Source: an uncultured Alphaproteobacteria bacterium (lineage in GTDB: Bacteria > Pseudomonadota > Alphaproteobacteria > HIMB59). From it: 64,000 nt of DNA. Of the stretch, positions 52,054 through 60,474 are shown in pieces. Position numbers and translations under genes: made by a program. Under the pieces are notes generated by a model. That model saw nothing but the letters and a program-made list of their open reading frames with translations, was not told the DNA's origin and ran no database searches. How positions within the stretch are numbered: position 1 is the stretch's first letter; each line of letters opens with the position of its first letter. Location: assembly GCA_902599045.1 (NCBI GenBank), contig CACKEA010000001.1, forward strand, positions 62,001 through 126,000, read 5' to 3'.

Positions 52054-52802
52054 AGTCTCACCGGTACCCCTTTATTTTTTAAATATTTTTTTACAGACTT
52101 AATTTTATATTTTCCAGAATGAAATACACTCGCAGCTAGTAGACCAGTAGATTTTGTTAAATGCCCTAAATAGAAGTGTTCTAGGTTTCCAACGCCACCA
52201 CTTGCTATGACTGGAATACTTACATTACTGGTTACTTTTTTTAACATGCTACTATCAAATCCATTTTGAACACCATCTGTATCCATTGATGTCATTAATA
52301 TTTCTCCTGCACCTAAAGACTGAACTTGTTTTGCCCAAACGATAAGTTCTTTTTTTGTGATTTCACGACCACCTTTAACCACCACTTTCATTTTATTTTC
52401 ATGTCTCTTGCCATCAATTGCAACAACAATGCATTGAGAACCATGTTTTAGTGAGGCTTGTCGAATTAATTTAGGACTTTTTACAGCAGCTGAATTAATT
52501 GATACTTTATCTGCCCCTGCATTGAGTAAATCAGTTATATCATCCAAACCTGAAACACCGCCGCCAACGGTCAAAGGAATATTTATTACTTTAGCAATTG
52601 CCTCAACAGTTTTGATAAATGTTTTTCTATTTTGATAAGACGCATTTATATCTAGCATACATAACTCATCGGCCCCGGATAAAGAATAATACCTGGCCAT
52701 TTCTACTGCGTTCCCCATGACTTTAATATTTTTGAAATTAACACCCTTAACTACTTTATTTTTTATAACATCGAGACATGGAATTATTCTAGTTTTAAGC
52801 AT
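52050..52802 (-). CDS. hisF: Imidazole glycerol phosphate synthase, cyclase subunit HisF
   Basis: Forms imidazole glycerol phosphate and AICAR with HisH. The 250-residue barrel has RIIPCLDVIKNKVVKGVNF with the first catalytic Asp, PLTVGGGVSGLDDI, KVSINSAAVKSP and TSMDTDGVQNGFD with the second catalytic Asp. It overlaps hisA and the HIT gene by 8 and 4 bases. Confidence 0.97.
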   Translation of the reverse strand: MLKTRIIPCLDVIKNKVVKGVNFKNIKVMGNAVEMARYYSLSGADELCMLDINASYQNRKTFIKTVEAIAKVINIPLTVGGGVSGLDDITDLLNAGADKVSINSAAVKSPKLIRQASLKHGSQCIVVAIDGKRHENKMKVVVKGGREITKKELIVWAKQVQSLGAGEILMTSMDTDGVQNGFDSSMLKKVTSNVSIPVIASGGVGNLEHFYLGHLTKSTGLLAASVFHSGKYKIKSVKKYLKNKGVPVRL

Positions 52803-53505
52803 TAAATTGAGCCAAACTTTCTATAGTAATTTTATTCTCATATATTGCCTTACCTACAACGACGTTGTTAAAGCCATTTATTTTACTGAGTTCAAGATCG
52901 TTAAGATCTTTTACTCCGCCGCCAATGGTAATATGTTTGTTGGTTAATTGTTTAATAGAATTAAAGGTTTTTATATTTAAGCCAGATAACATTCCATCGT
53001 TAGCAACATCGGTGACAAAATAAGAATGAATAGGTCGATCATTATATTTATTTACAATGTGCTCAAGTGATAGATTGTTCGTTTTTTGCCATCCATGAGA
53101 TACTATTTGATTGTCTTTTATATCCAATGCGATAGATAGTTTTTTTATTAAACTATCTTTAAAATCTAAGATATCATCAATGTTTTTAATTGCAAAGGTA
53201 CCGATTACTATTGTATCAAAACCTTGATTAATTTTATCATTGATAGCATCTTTGCTTCTTATGCCTCCAGCTACTTCGATTTTAATATCAATTTTTTTTC
53301 TTATTAAATCTAATGCCTGATTATTATTGCCTTTCCCTAAAGTAGCATCCAAATCAACGACGTGTATTGTGTTAAAACCAGCATCTTGAAAAATTTTAGC
53401 CATTTCAACGGGTGAATTTTCATAAATAGTTTTATCGCTAAAAACACCTTTGGTCAGGCGAACGCATTTACCTTCTATGATATCAATTGCAGGAAAAATA
53501 TTCAT
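52795..53505 (-). CDS. hisA: HisA, phosphoribosyl isomerase
   Basis: Isomerises ProFAR to PRFAR in histidine synthesis. The 236-residue barrel has FPAIDIIEGKCVRLTKGVF with the catalytic Asp, IEVAGGIRSKDAI, TIVIGTFAIKN, and YFVTDVANDGMLSGLN with the second catalytic Asp. It overlaps hisH by 4 bases and hisF by 8. Confidence 0.96.
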   Translation of the reverse strand: MNIFPAIDIIEGKCVRLTKGVFSDKTIYENSPVEMAKIFQDAGFNTIHVVDLDATLGKGNNNQALDLIRKKIDIKIEVAGGIRSKDAINDKINQGFDTIVIGTFAIKNIDDILDFKDSLIKKLSIALDIKDNQIVSHGWQKTNNLSLEHIVNKYNDRPIHSYFVTDVANDGMLSGLNIKTFNSIKQLTNKHITIGGGVKDLNDLELSKINGFNNVVVGKAIYENKITIESLAQFNA

Positions 53506-54131
53506 GACTTCAAAATATAATTTTTAATCAAATTAAGACCATATTTATGACTTTTCTCAGGATGAAATTGAACACCATAAATATTTCCTTTTTTAACTAT
53601 GGAAGGAAATTTTTTAACGTAATGAGTATTTGCTAAAACATTTGATTTTTTAATATTTTGAAAAATGTAACTATGGACAAAGTAGAAGTCCTTATTATTA
53701 AGATTATCTGTAATGATTGAGTCTTCTTTTGTCAAACGTATAGAGTTCCAACCCATATGTGGGATGATTAACTTTTTACTTTTAAATTTTTTAATCTCCC
53801 CAGCTATTATACCTAATCCTCTTGTAGGCTTCTCCTCATGGCCCATGTCAGATAAAATTTGCATACCAACACAAATACCTAAGTATGAGCAATTATTTTC
53901 TAAATATGTTTTTAAGGGTTTATAAATTTTTAATTTTTTTAAGTTTGAAATAAGAGTAGCATAGGCGCCTTGACCAGGTAAAATGATCTTATTAAATAAA
54001 GAGCTGTCAAATTCACCTCTTATTATTTTTAACTGATAAGGTCTACCTTTTATTATTTCTTTGATTGCTTTATTTATTGATCCGATATTTCCAGATTGAC
54101 CATCAATAAGCCCAATGACTTTTTTTTTCAA
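53502..54131 (-). CDS. hisH: Imidazole glycerol phosphate synthase, glutaminase subunit HisH
   Basis: Class I glutamine amidotransferase that supplies ammonia to HisF. The 209-residue protein has LPGQGAYATLISNL, the nucleophile Cys in YLGICVGMQILSDMG, and the His-Glu pair in YGVQFHPEKSHKYG. It overlaps hisB and hisA by 4 bases each. Confidence 0.96.
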   Translation of the reverse strand: MKKKVIGLIDGQSGNIGSINKAIKEIIKGRPYQLKIIRGEFDSSLFNKIILPGQGAYATLISNLKKLKIYKPLKTYLENNCSYLGICVGMQILSDMGHEEKPTRGLGIIAGEIKKFKSKKLIIPHMGWNSIRLTKEDSIITDNLNNKDFYFVHSYIFQNIKKSNVLANTHYVKKFPSIVKKGNIYGVQFHPEKSHKYGLNLIKNYILKS

Positions 54132-54712
54132 AGTTTACCTTTTGAACTCGGAATATCTTTTTTTTTTGGGTCGATTGATATCGCTTTTTTTAGAGATATC
54201 GCAAAAGATTTAAAGCAACTTTCAATAATGTGGTGATTGTTTTGTCCATATAATGTTTCGATGTGACAATTCATTCTTGATTCAGTCACTAAGGATTTAA
54301 AAAATTCTGAAAAAAGTTCTTGGTCCATATCACCAACTTTTTCTAATGATGTTTTAACATTCCAAATAAAATACGGGCGGTTACATAAATCTATAACTGA
54401 TCTTGTTAATGTTTCATCGAAAGATACATAAGAATGTGCAAATCTTGTTATCCCTTTTTTATCACCAAGTGCATTTTTTATACTTTCACCAAGGGCAATT
54501 CCTACATCTTCTACAGTATGATGCATGTCCACTTTTAAATCACCATCACATCTTAATTCTAAGTCTATTAAGCTATGGGTGCTTATTTGCTGTAGCATGT
54601 GATCAAAAAAAGCAATACCTGTATCAATTTTATTTTTACCAGAACCATCAAGATTAATTTTAATTGATATCTTTGTTTCTTTTGTATCTCTATTAAATGT
54701 AAATTCGCGCAT
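54128..54712 (-). CDS. hisB: Imidazoleglycerol-phosphate dehydratase
   Basis: Dehydrates IGP in histidine synthesis. The 194-residue protein has IDTGIAFFDHMLQQISTH, VDMHHTVEDVGIALGE and NNHHIIESCFKSFAISL, the manganese-binding His clusters. It is the single-domain alphaproteobacterial form without the phosphatase half. It heads hisB-hisH-hisA-hisF and diverges from hslV. Confidence 0.97.
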   Translation of the reverse strand: MREFTFNRDTKETKISIKINLDGSGKNKIDTGIAFFDHMLQQISTHSLIDLELRCDGDLKVDMHHTVEDVGIALGESIKNALGDKKGITRFAHSYVSFDETLTRSVIDLCNRPYFIWNVKTSLEKVGDMDQELFSEFFKSLVTESRMNCHIETLYGQNNHHIIESCFKSFAISLKKAISIDPKKKDIPSSKGKL

Positions 54713-54750
54713 TTGTAATCAGCTATTTAGTACCTATATTTATAGGAATA

Positions 54751-55302
54751 ATGGATAAAAATAAAACAATAATACGCTCAACAACTGTTGTTTGTGTTCG
54801 TGACAAAGAAAGTGTTGTTATAGCCTCCGATGGACAAGTAACACTGGGAACTTCGGTTATTAAATCAAATGCTAATAAAATTAGAACATTTCATAAAGAG
54901 CAGATCATAGTTGGATTTGCTGGATCGACTGCCGACGCTTTAACTCTTTTTGATCGACTAGAAAAAAAATGTGAAGAGTTTTCTTATAATTTAAAAAGAG
55001 CTTGTGTCGAACTAGCTAAGGATTGGAGAACAGACAGATATCTCAGAAGGTTAGAGTCAATGATTATTGCTGCTGACAAAAGTGAAACATTTTTGATTAG
55101 TGGAACAGGTGATGTACTAGAACCACAAGAGGGAATTGTAGCTATTGGATCTGGTGGAAACTTTGCTTTGAGCGCTGCAAGAGCATTGAAAAGAAAGTCT
55201 GATTTATCTGCCAAAGAAATTGCATCAGAGTCGCTTAAAGTTGCAGCCGAACTTTGTATTTATACAAACGATACTTTAAACATTGCAGAGATTAAAATTT
55301 AA
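54751..55302 (+). CDS. hslV: HslV protease subunit
   Basis: Proteasome-like peptidase of the HslUV complex. The 183-residue protein has a short propeptide and the N-terminal catalytic Thr region STTVVCVRDKESVVIASDGQV, then FAGSTADALTLFDRLEKK and GSGGNFALSAARAL. The gap to hisB contains a CCTATA-TT-TATAGG palindrome (54733-54746). The stop overlaps the hslU start by one base (TAATG). Confidence 0.96.
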   Translation: MDKNKTIIRSTTVVCVRDKESVVIASDGQVTLGTSVIKSNANKIRTFHKEQIIVGFAGSTADALTLFDRLEKKCEEFSYNLKRACVELAKDWRTDRYLRRLESMIIAADKSETFLISGTGDVLEPQEGIVAIGSGGNFALSAARALKRKSDLSAKEIASESLKVAAELCIYTNDTLNIAEIKI

Positions 55303-56615
55303 TGGATAACCAATCCCTTACGCCAAAAGTTATCAAGGAAGAACTTGATCGCTATGTAATCGGTCAGGACGACGCGAAAAAAGCAGTTGCCATTGCGCTT
55401 AGAAATCGTTGGAGGAGATTGAATGTTAAAGATGAGACATTGAGAGATGATATCATACCAAAAAACATTTTAATGATTGGGCCAACTGGATGTGGTAAAA
55501 CAGAAATAGCGAGAAAACTGGCGAAACTTACTCAGTCTCCATTTATAAAAGTAGAAGCAACAAAATTTACAGAAATTGGTTATGTTGGGAGAGATGTGGA
55601 GCAAATTATTAGAGATTTAATTGAAGTTGCTATTAATTTAGAAAAGAAAAAAATTAGAGATCGTTTCATAGATGAGGCTAAATTAAATGCAGAAGAAATA
55701 GTTTTAAAGGCTTTGCTTGGAGACAATCCAAGTGAAGAAACGAAAGAGAAATTCCGCTTAATGCTAAGAGATAATCAACTTAATGATAAAGATATTGAAA
55801 TAGCACTAGACCAAAAATCAAATCCTTTTCAATCTCTAGATATTCCAGGTATGCCAGGTGCTCAAATGGGAATGATTAACATGAATGATATCTTTGGCAA
55901 AGGTATGAAAAATAAGAAGAAGACAAAACTTAAAATAGGCGAGGCTTATGAACCATTGATCCAAGAAGAGATTGAAAAAATTGCTGAAAAACAAAACGTT
56001 GTACAAAATGCAATTAAAAGTGTTCAAGAAAGTGGGATAGTCTTTATTGATGAAATTGACAAAATTGCACCTAATAGTGAAAGACGAGGTGGCGACGTCT
56101 CTAGAGAAGGGGTGCAAAGAGATTTATTGCCTCTTATTGAGGGTACAGTTGTCAGCACGAAATACGGCACCATTGAGACAAATCATATTTTATTTATAGC
56201 ATCAGGTGCTTTTCATCAATCTAAACCAAGTGATTTACTCCCTGAACTTCAAGGTAGATTGCCTGTAAGGGTTAGATTAAATGCTCTCAAAAAAGATGAT
56301 TTTATTAAAATTTTAAAAGAGACTGATAATAGTTTAACAAAACAATATAAATCTTTATTTGCAACAGAAAATATTGAATTACAATTTGAAGACGAAGCAT
56401 TAGAAGAAATAGCATCTCTAACTGAACAAATAAATTCTGAAGTTGAAAACATTGGTGCAAGGCGCTTGCAGACAATGTTTGAAAAGATACTTGAAAGAAT
56501 TAGCTTTGATGCAAACCTCAGTGATCAAAAAACAGAAGTTGTTAATAAAGCTTGGGTTACAGATGCTGTAAAGTCAGAAATAAAACCCACTGATGAAAAG
56601 AAATTTATTCTTTAA
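55302..56615 (+). CDS. hslU: HslU ATPase subunit
   Basis: AAA+ unfoldase that feeds HslV. The 437-residue protein has Walker A IGPTGCGKTEIARKLA (about 61-76), TKFTEIGYVGRDVEQI, an intermediate domain (about 110-245), Walker B GIVFIDEIDKIA and arginine-finger region LPELQGRLPVRV. The length is normal. It converges with the Smr gene (11-base overlap). Confidence 0.97.
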   Translation: MDNQSLTPKVIKEELDRYVIGQDDAKKAVAIALRNRWRRLNVKDETLRDDIIPKNILMIGPTGCGKTEIARKLAKLTQSPFIKVEATKFTEIGYVGRDVEQIIRDLIEVAINLEKKKIRDRFIDEAKLNAEEIVLKALLGDNPSEETKEKFRLMLRDNQLNDKDIEIALDQKSNPFQSLDIPGMPGAQMGMINMNDIFGKGMKNKKKTKLKIGEAYEPLIQEEIEKIAEKQNVVQNAIKSVQESGIVFIDEIDKIAPNSERRGGDVSREGVQRDLLPLIEGTVVSTKYGTIETNHILFIASGAFHQSKPSDLLPELQGRLPVRVRLNALKKDDFIKILKETDNSLTKQYKSLFATENIELQFEDEALEEIASLTEQINSEVENIGARRLQTMFEKILERISFDANLSDQKTEVVNKAWVTDAVKSEIKPTDEKKFIL

Positions 56616-57105
56616 ATTTTAGCTTAACATAAAAAGCACCTAACCCGCCATGTTGTATTTTACAAGGTGAATAGGACTTTACCATAAATTGAAACTTTTC
56701 TGTATCTAACCAAAATGGAAATTGCTTTCTTATCTTTCCTGTAAAAAATTCTCCGCCTTCAGCTTTATTGCCAAGCCCAGTTACAATTATGTGAAACAGA
56801 TTTTTTTTTAAATAATTCGTTTTGAAATATTGAATTAATTTTTGATGAGCAAGGTCAACTGTTAACCCATGGAGGTCTATCTTACTAAATTGGTTACTCT
56901 TAAATTGTTTATAAAGGTTGTTGTCCAATAGGACTGCTTTAGTTAGATTTTTTTTAGGTATTAATTTCTGTTTTTCTAATTTATCAGTCCTATTGGTGTT
57001 CACTATAGACCCTCCTATAGAAATGCTAATTTTCTCGTTGGGCTGGTCTTCTAATTGTTTTTTATTTTTTTTATTAGATAAATTAAATTTTATTTTATGA
57101 GACAA
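56605..57105 (-). CDS. Smr-domain protein
   Basis: A 166-residue protein with a basic linker and a C-terminal Smr domain (SKIDLHGLTVDLAHQKLIQYF, IIVTGLGNKAEGG, IQHGGLGAFYVKLK). Smr domains nick DNA or cleave RNA in ribosome rescue; the DLHG motif is present and the usual HGKG-type loop reads TGLGN. It overlaps tim44 by 11 bases. Confidence 0.85.
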   Translation of the reverse strand: MSHKIKFNLSNKKNKKQLEDQPNEKISISIGGSIVNTNRTDKLEKQKLIPKKNLTKAVLLDNNLYKQFKSNQFSKIDLHGLTVDLAHQKLIQYFKTNYLKKNLFHIIVTGLGNKAEGGEFFTGKIRKQFPFWLDTEKFQFMVKSYSPCKIQHGGLGAFYVKLKFKE

Positions 57106-57607
57106 GTTTAATAGAAAAAAGTTTCCAGTTAGGGTCAGAAGATTTTTTATCTTTCTCGAAACCCCACTCTTCTACAACATTTAAAATTTCATTATTTGCA
57201 ACGTTGTAATGTTCAGTTTCAAATTTAACAGACTTAATTAATCTTAAATCATCGGATTTATCATCTAAAATACTAGTAGATTTAACCTCTGAAAATTTTA
57301 TTTCTTTGGGAGCTTTCGCCTGTTCCATGGCTTGCATTGCCTCTGGTGTAAGAAGATCTTTTACCTTTTCAATATTATTACTTTGGTAAGCCTGAACAAT
57401 CATCTCATAGGCTTTACTAGCGCCATCTAGAAACTCATTATTTTCATTTTTGGGAACTATTTTTGGTTTAAATTTAGATTGAGGATTTTTCTTGGTTCTA
57501 ATATTTACAATTTTTCCATCAGACGATCCGAGAATACTTCTTAAGCGATATACCAAAAAAATGGCGATGGCCCCAAAAAGTACGATATCTATAAATTCAC
57601 TACTCAT
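57095..57607 (-). CDS. Tim44/TimA-domain membrane-associated protein
   Basis: A 170-residue protein with an N-terminal membrane anchor (FIDIVLFGAIAIFLVYRLRSIL) and a C-terminal Tim44-like domain (EFLDGASKAYEMIVQAYQ, VKDLLTPEAMQAME, FSIKL). In alphaproteobacteria these proteins lie beside dnaQ and may assist protein export or quality control. mltA, often between this gene and smr, is absent here. Confidence 0.85.
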   Translation of the reverse strand: MSSEFIDIVLFGAIAIFLVYRLRSILGSSDGKIVNIRTKKNPQSKFKPKIVPKNENNEFLDGASKAYEMIVQAYQSNNIEKVKDLLTPEAMQAMEQAKAPKEIKFSEVKSTSILDDKSDDLRLIKSVKFETEHYNVANNEILNVVEEWGFEKDKKSSDPNWKLFSIKLVS

Positions 57608-58280
57608 AATTTTTAAACATTTTGGCCCAATTAGAATTAGGTATTTTACTTTTTATAAACTCTTTATGGGCTTCTGTCTCTTCTTTTGTTAATACGACGG
57701 ACGAGTAATTCGGCTCACTAGCTAAAGTAATTTTTTCAGATTTCTTCTCACTTAGTTCTAGACCTATTTGATTAATGCCCTGTAATTCCAAATATATATC
57801 AGTTAAGAGCTTTGCGTCTTTTAGGGCACCATGTTGGTCTCTATTAATAAGAGTGTTTATCTTTAATTTCTTTATAAGCGCGTCTAATGATACTTGTTGG
57901 CCGGGAAATCTTTGTCTTGCTATCTTAATAGTGTCTATAACTCTCTCTTTTGCAATTTTAGGTTTAGATAGCTTTTCTAGTTCAAAATTCAGAAAACCAA
58001 TGTCAAAAGAAGCGTTGTGAGCAATAATAGAACTATCTTCAATAAATGCGAGAAAATCGTCAACAATTTCATCAAATAGTGGTTTATCAATTAGATATTC
58101 ATTAGTGATACCATGTATTTTAATATTATCTTCTGTAAGAGTTTTAGAGGGATTTATATATTGATGATAACTAGCGCCCACTTCCTTACTATTTAATTCA
58201 ATACAGCCAATTTCAATAACACGGTGACCTTCTTTATGTTCCAAACCTGTGGTTTCAATATCAAGTATGATTTCTCTCAT
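57600..58280 (-). CDS. dnaQ: DNA polymerase III epsilon (proofreading exonuclease)
   Basis: The 3'-5' proofreading subunit. The 226-residue protein has REIILDIETTGLEHKEGHRVIEIG (Exo I DxE), IAHNASFDIGFLNFEL (Exo II) and the HxAxxD motif DQHGALKDAKLLTDIY (Exo III). It overlaps tim44 by 8 bases and coaE by 4. secB, which often separates dnaQ and tim44, is missing. Confidence 0.95.
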   Translation of the reverse strand: MREIILDIETTGLEHKEGHRVIEIGCIELNSKEVGASYHQYINPSKTLTEDNIKIHGITNEYLIDKPLFDEIVDDFLAFIEDSSIIAHNASFDIGFLNFELEKLSKPKIAKERVIDTIKIARQRFPGQQVSLDALIKKLKINTLINRDQHGALKDAKLLTDIYLELQGINQIGLELSEKKSEKITLASEPNYSSVVLTKEETEAHKEFIKSKIPNSNWAKMFKNYE

Positions 58281-58834
58281 AGTTTATTTAGTAATTTAAT
58301 AATATTTAATCGTAAGTTCAAGATTGAACCGTTGTTATCTAATGTAAAAGTTGATTTATTCTTTTTTATGTTTTCGTTGATTTGCTTGCTATTCATTAAT
58401 GTAAAATAGTTCTTACTTACGCCTCTATTTAAAACTCGTTGCCTTCTTTTGTTTATATCTGCTTTAATGAAGACTGTAACGTTGTAGTCATGAGCTAAGT
58501 TTTCTTCATAAAGTAATGGTACCTCGTAAAATATAGGTTGATATGTTTTATGTTTTTGAGATAAAAATTTTTTTTTTGAGTACAAAAAGGGATATATTAC
58601 TTTCTTAAGTTGCCTATTAAATACTTCATTATGCATATTGCTTATAATTTCTTGTTTAAAGTTTTTCTCATTAAGATTTAGTTTTTGTAATATTATACTC
58701 CTCGTTTTAAAATCTTTGTAAAGGTTCGATATTATTACATCAGAAGAAATGTAATATAAGCCAAGCTTAGAGATAAAATTTATAAATTCACTTTTACCTG
58801 AGCCTATATTGCCTGTAACTGCAACTTTAATCAT
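58277..58834 (-). CDS. coaE: Dephospho-CoA kinase
   Basis: Last step of coenzyme A synthesis. The 185-residue P-loop protein has VAVTGNIGSGKSEFINF, SSDVIISNLY, FYEVPLLYEENLAHDYNVTVFI and RVLNRGVSKNYF. It is strongly basic and Lys/Asn-rich like its neighbours. It overlaps both dnaQ and aroE by 4 bases. Confidence 0.92.
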   Translation of the reverse strand: MIKVAVTGNIGSGKSEFINFISKLGLYYISSDVIISNLYKDFKTRSIILQKLNLNEKNFKQEIISNMHNEVFNRQLKKVIYPFLYSKKKFLSQKHKTYQPIFYEVPLLYEENLAHDYNVTVFIKADINKRRQRVLNRGVSKNYFTLMNSKQINENIKKNKSTFTLDNNGSILNLRLNIIKLLNKL

Positions 58835-59646
58835 ATCTTGCTAATTAATGATCGGTAGATCTTATCATCGATATCAATATCCTTTTTTGACCAAATTTCA
58901 AAAGATGGTTTTGCTTGTTCTACAAGCATTATTAATCCCCCTATTGATTTTATGTTATTTTTCTTAGCTTCTTTTAATAGATCAGTTTCAAGTGGGTTGT
59001 AAACTATATCAATGACCCCCTTTGTTTTTTTAATAAGGCGTAATATATTTCTATTAATTTTATTGCCATGACTCATCCCTGCATTAGAAGCATTTATTAT
59101 TAAGTCATATTTCTTTTTTAAAAACGTGGGCTTATTCGTAAAATTTTTAAACTTAAAATTTTTTGAAAGACCCTCTCTTCTTCTAAAAGATTTTGCATAA
59201 ATATCAATGTTTTCAATATATTTTTTATTGAGAAAATATAGGATCGCCCTCGATGCACCACCTGCACCAATCAGTAAAACAGTCTTTGTCCTTTTGATAT
59301 TAAGTAAGTTAAAAATTTTTCCAAAACCAATAACATCTGTGTTATCACCGTAAATCATGTTTTCTTTTTTATAAATTAAATTAACTGATCCAATTTTTTT
59401 TGCTCTTAGTGAAACCCTATCACACAAATCAATAAATTTTTCTTTGTACGGTATTGTGATATTAAAGCCGATAAAATCTTTATCTCTTTTATAATTATAA
59501 AAAAACTTTTCAATTTTTTTTTCATCTATTTCATATTTTTTATACAAAAAATTACACTTATATTTTTTAGACCAATAATTGTGTATCATTGGTGATAATG
59601 AGTGATTTAACTTTTCTGCAACAATGCCTATCTTCTTTTTAATCAT
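58831..59646 (-). CDS. aroE: Shikimate dehydrogenase
   Basis: Reduces dehydroshikimate to shikimate for aromatic synthesis. The 271-residue protein has GIVAEKLNHSLSPMIHN, FNITIPYKEKF with the catalytic Lys, GSVNLIYKKENMIYGDNTDVIGF and the NADP fold LLIGAGGASRAILYFL. Many Lys and Asn residues reflect the low GC content. Confidence 0.94.
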   Translation of the reverse strand: MIKKKIGIVAEKLNHSLSPMIHNYWSKKYKCNFLYKKYEIDEKKIEKFFYNYKRDKDFIGFNITIPYKEKFIDLCDRVSLRAKKIGSVNLIYKKENMIYGDNTDVIGFGKIFNLLNIKRTKTVLLIGAGGASRAILYFLNKKYIENIDIYAKSFRRREGLSKNFKFKNFTNKPTFLKKKYDLIINASNAGMSHGNKINRNILRLIKKTKGVIDIVYNPLETDLLKEAKKNNIKSIGGLIMLVEQAKPSFEIWSKKDIDIDDKIYRSLISKI

Positions 59647-60240
59647 TTAAATAGTTCTTAATATTTTGAGAAATTTAATTATATCAATTCCAATTACATT
59701 AAAATAACTTTTCTCAATATTTTTAAAGAATGTTTTTCCTTTGCCTTCTACATTATAACAGCCAACTGCGGATGAAATTTGATTGAAATTTCTTTCAACA
59801 TATTTATTTACATCTATAAATTTATTTTTTTTAAAAACTATTTTAGTTTTCGTTAAGGTGCTTCTAATCAAACTGTTATTAATCATAAAAACCATTCCTG
59901 TATAAAGATTATGAGATGTATTATTAAAAGACTTAAGTGTATTTCTACAACACTTCTTTGTGTGACATTTATAAATAGTTTTTCTCATGTGTAGTATAGT
60001 AGTGTCAAATGTAATAATTATTTTGTTTTTATTCTTTTTAGAAAGGTGTGTGGCTTTCGCTTTTGCTATCTTTAAAGCATCATATTTATCATTTTTTAAA
60101 TTTTTAACTGCTTTTTCATTTATATTGGCTGACCGATACTGAAATTTCAAATTCATCATTTTAAATAATTTTCTTCTTGATTGACTTTTTGTGCCAATAA
60201 TAACCTGTTTAGTTAACTGTGGATTAATAAAGTTATTCAT
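59647..60240 (-). CDS. maf: Divergent Maf/YhdE-like nucleotide pyrophosphatase
   Basis: A 197-residue protein in the place of Maf next to aroE. The N-terminal VIIGTKSQSRRKLFKMM corresponds to the LASxSPRR loop, IIITFDTTILHMR to the GADT strand, NLYTGMVFMI to TGV, and SSAVGCYNVEGKGKTFFKNI to KAGAYxIQGxG. It is much more basic and divergent than usual Maf proteins, so substrate range or activity may have drifted. It diverges from rho across the candidate origin. Confidence 0.75.
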   Translation of the reverse strand: MNNFINPQLTKQVIIGTKSQSRRKLFKMMNLKFQYRSANINEKAVKNLKNDKYDALKIAKAKATHLSKKNKNKIIITFDTTILHMRKTIYKCHTKKCCRNTLKSFNNTSHNLYTGMVFMINNSLIRSTLTKTKIVFKKNKFIDVNKYVERNFNQISSAVGCYNVEGKGKTFFKNIEKSYFNVIGIDIIKFLKILRTI

Positions 60241-60474
60241 GAATTTAGAGAGTTTTAAACAGCAAAAAAACCATTAATTTATCAATATTAAGTTATCTAC
60301 ATTTGTTATTAAACAATAAAAATTCAATAAAATAGGGGTTTTTTTTTATATTAAGGTGTTAATCCCCATCATTCGACATACAACAACAAGTCTATATATA
60401 AATATATATATTTTCTTTTTATTATTTGTTATAAAACAAATTCAATATATCTAACTATCTAGGTAAATCCCAAT
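60241..60474. other. Candidate replication origin (oriC) between maf and rho
   Basis: A 234-base AT-rich gap between leftward maf-aroE-coaE-dnaQ and rightward rho-mnmE, the setting in which several alphaproteobacteria place oriC. It holds one DnaA-box-like TTATCTACA (60293-60301), an unwinding-type run of alternating A and T (about 60391-60415), a long T-run (60339-60347), and two near-identical copies of a 24-base repeat. GGGG at 60335-60338 can pair with CCCC at 60364-60367. No gene is visible. Origin function is inferred from context. Confidence 0.5.
60301..60447. repeat. Pair of direct repeats in the maf-rho gap
   Basis: Copy 1 at 60301-60329 and copy 2 at 60424-60447 share ATTTGTTATWAAACAA followed by ATTCAATA. 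They differ by one base and by a 5-base insertion (taaaa) in copy 1. Each contains a TTGTT...AACAA inverted repeat. The copies start 123 bases apart and may be protein-binding sites for replication or for rho transcription. Confidence 0.7.

Noticed and set aside
60335-60367. Intrinsic terminator in the maf-rho gap (GGGG...CCCC with a T-run)
   Set aside because: The T-run lies inside the loop side rather than after the stem, only four G-C pairs form, and no gene ends here.
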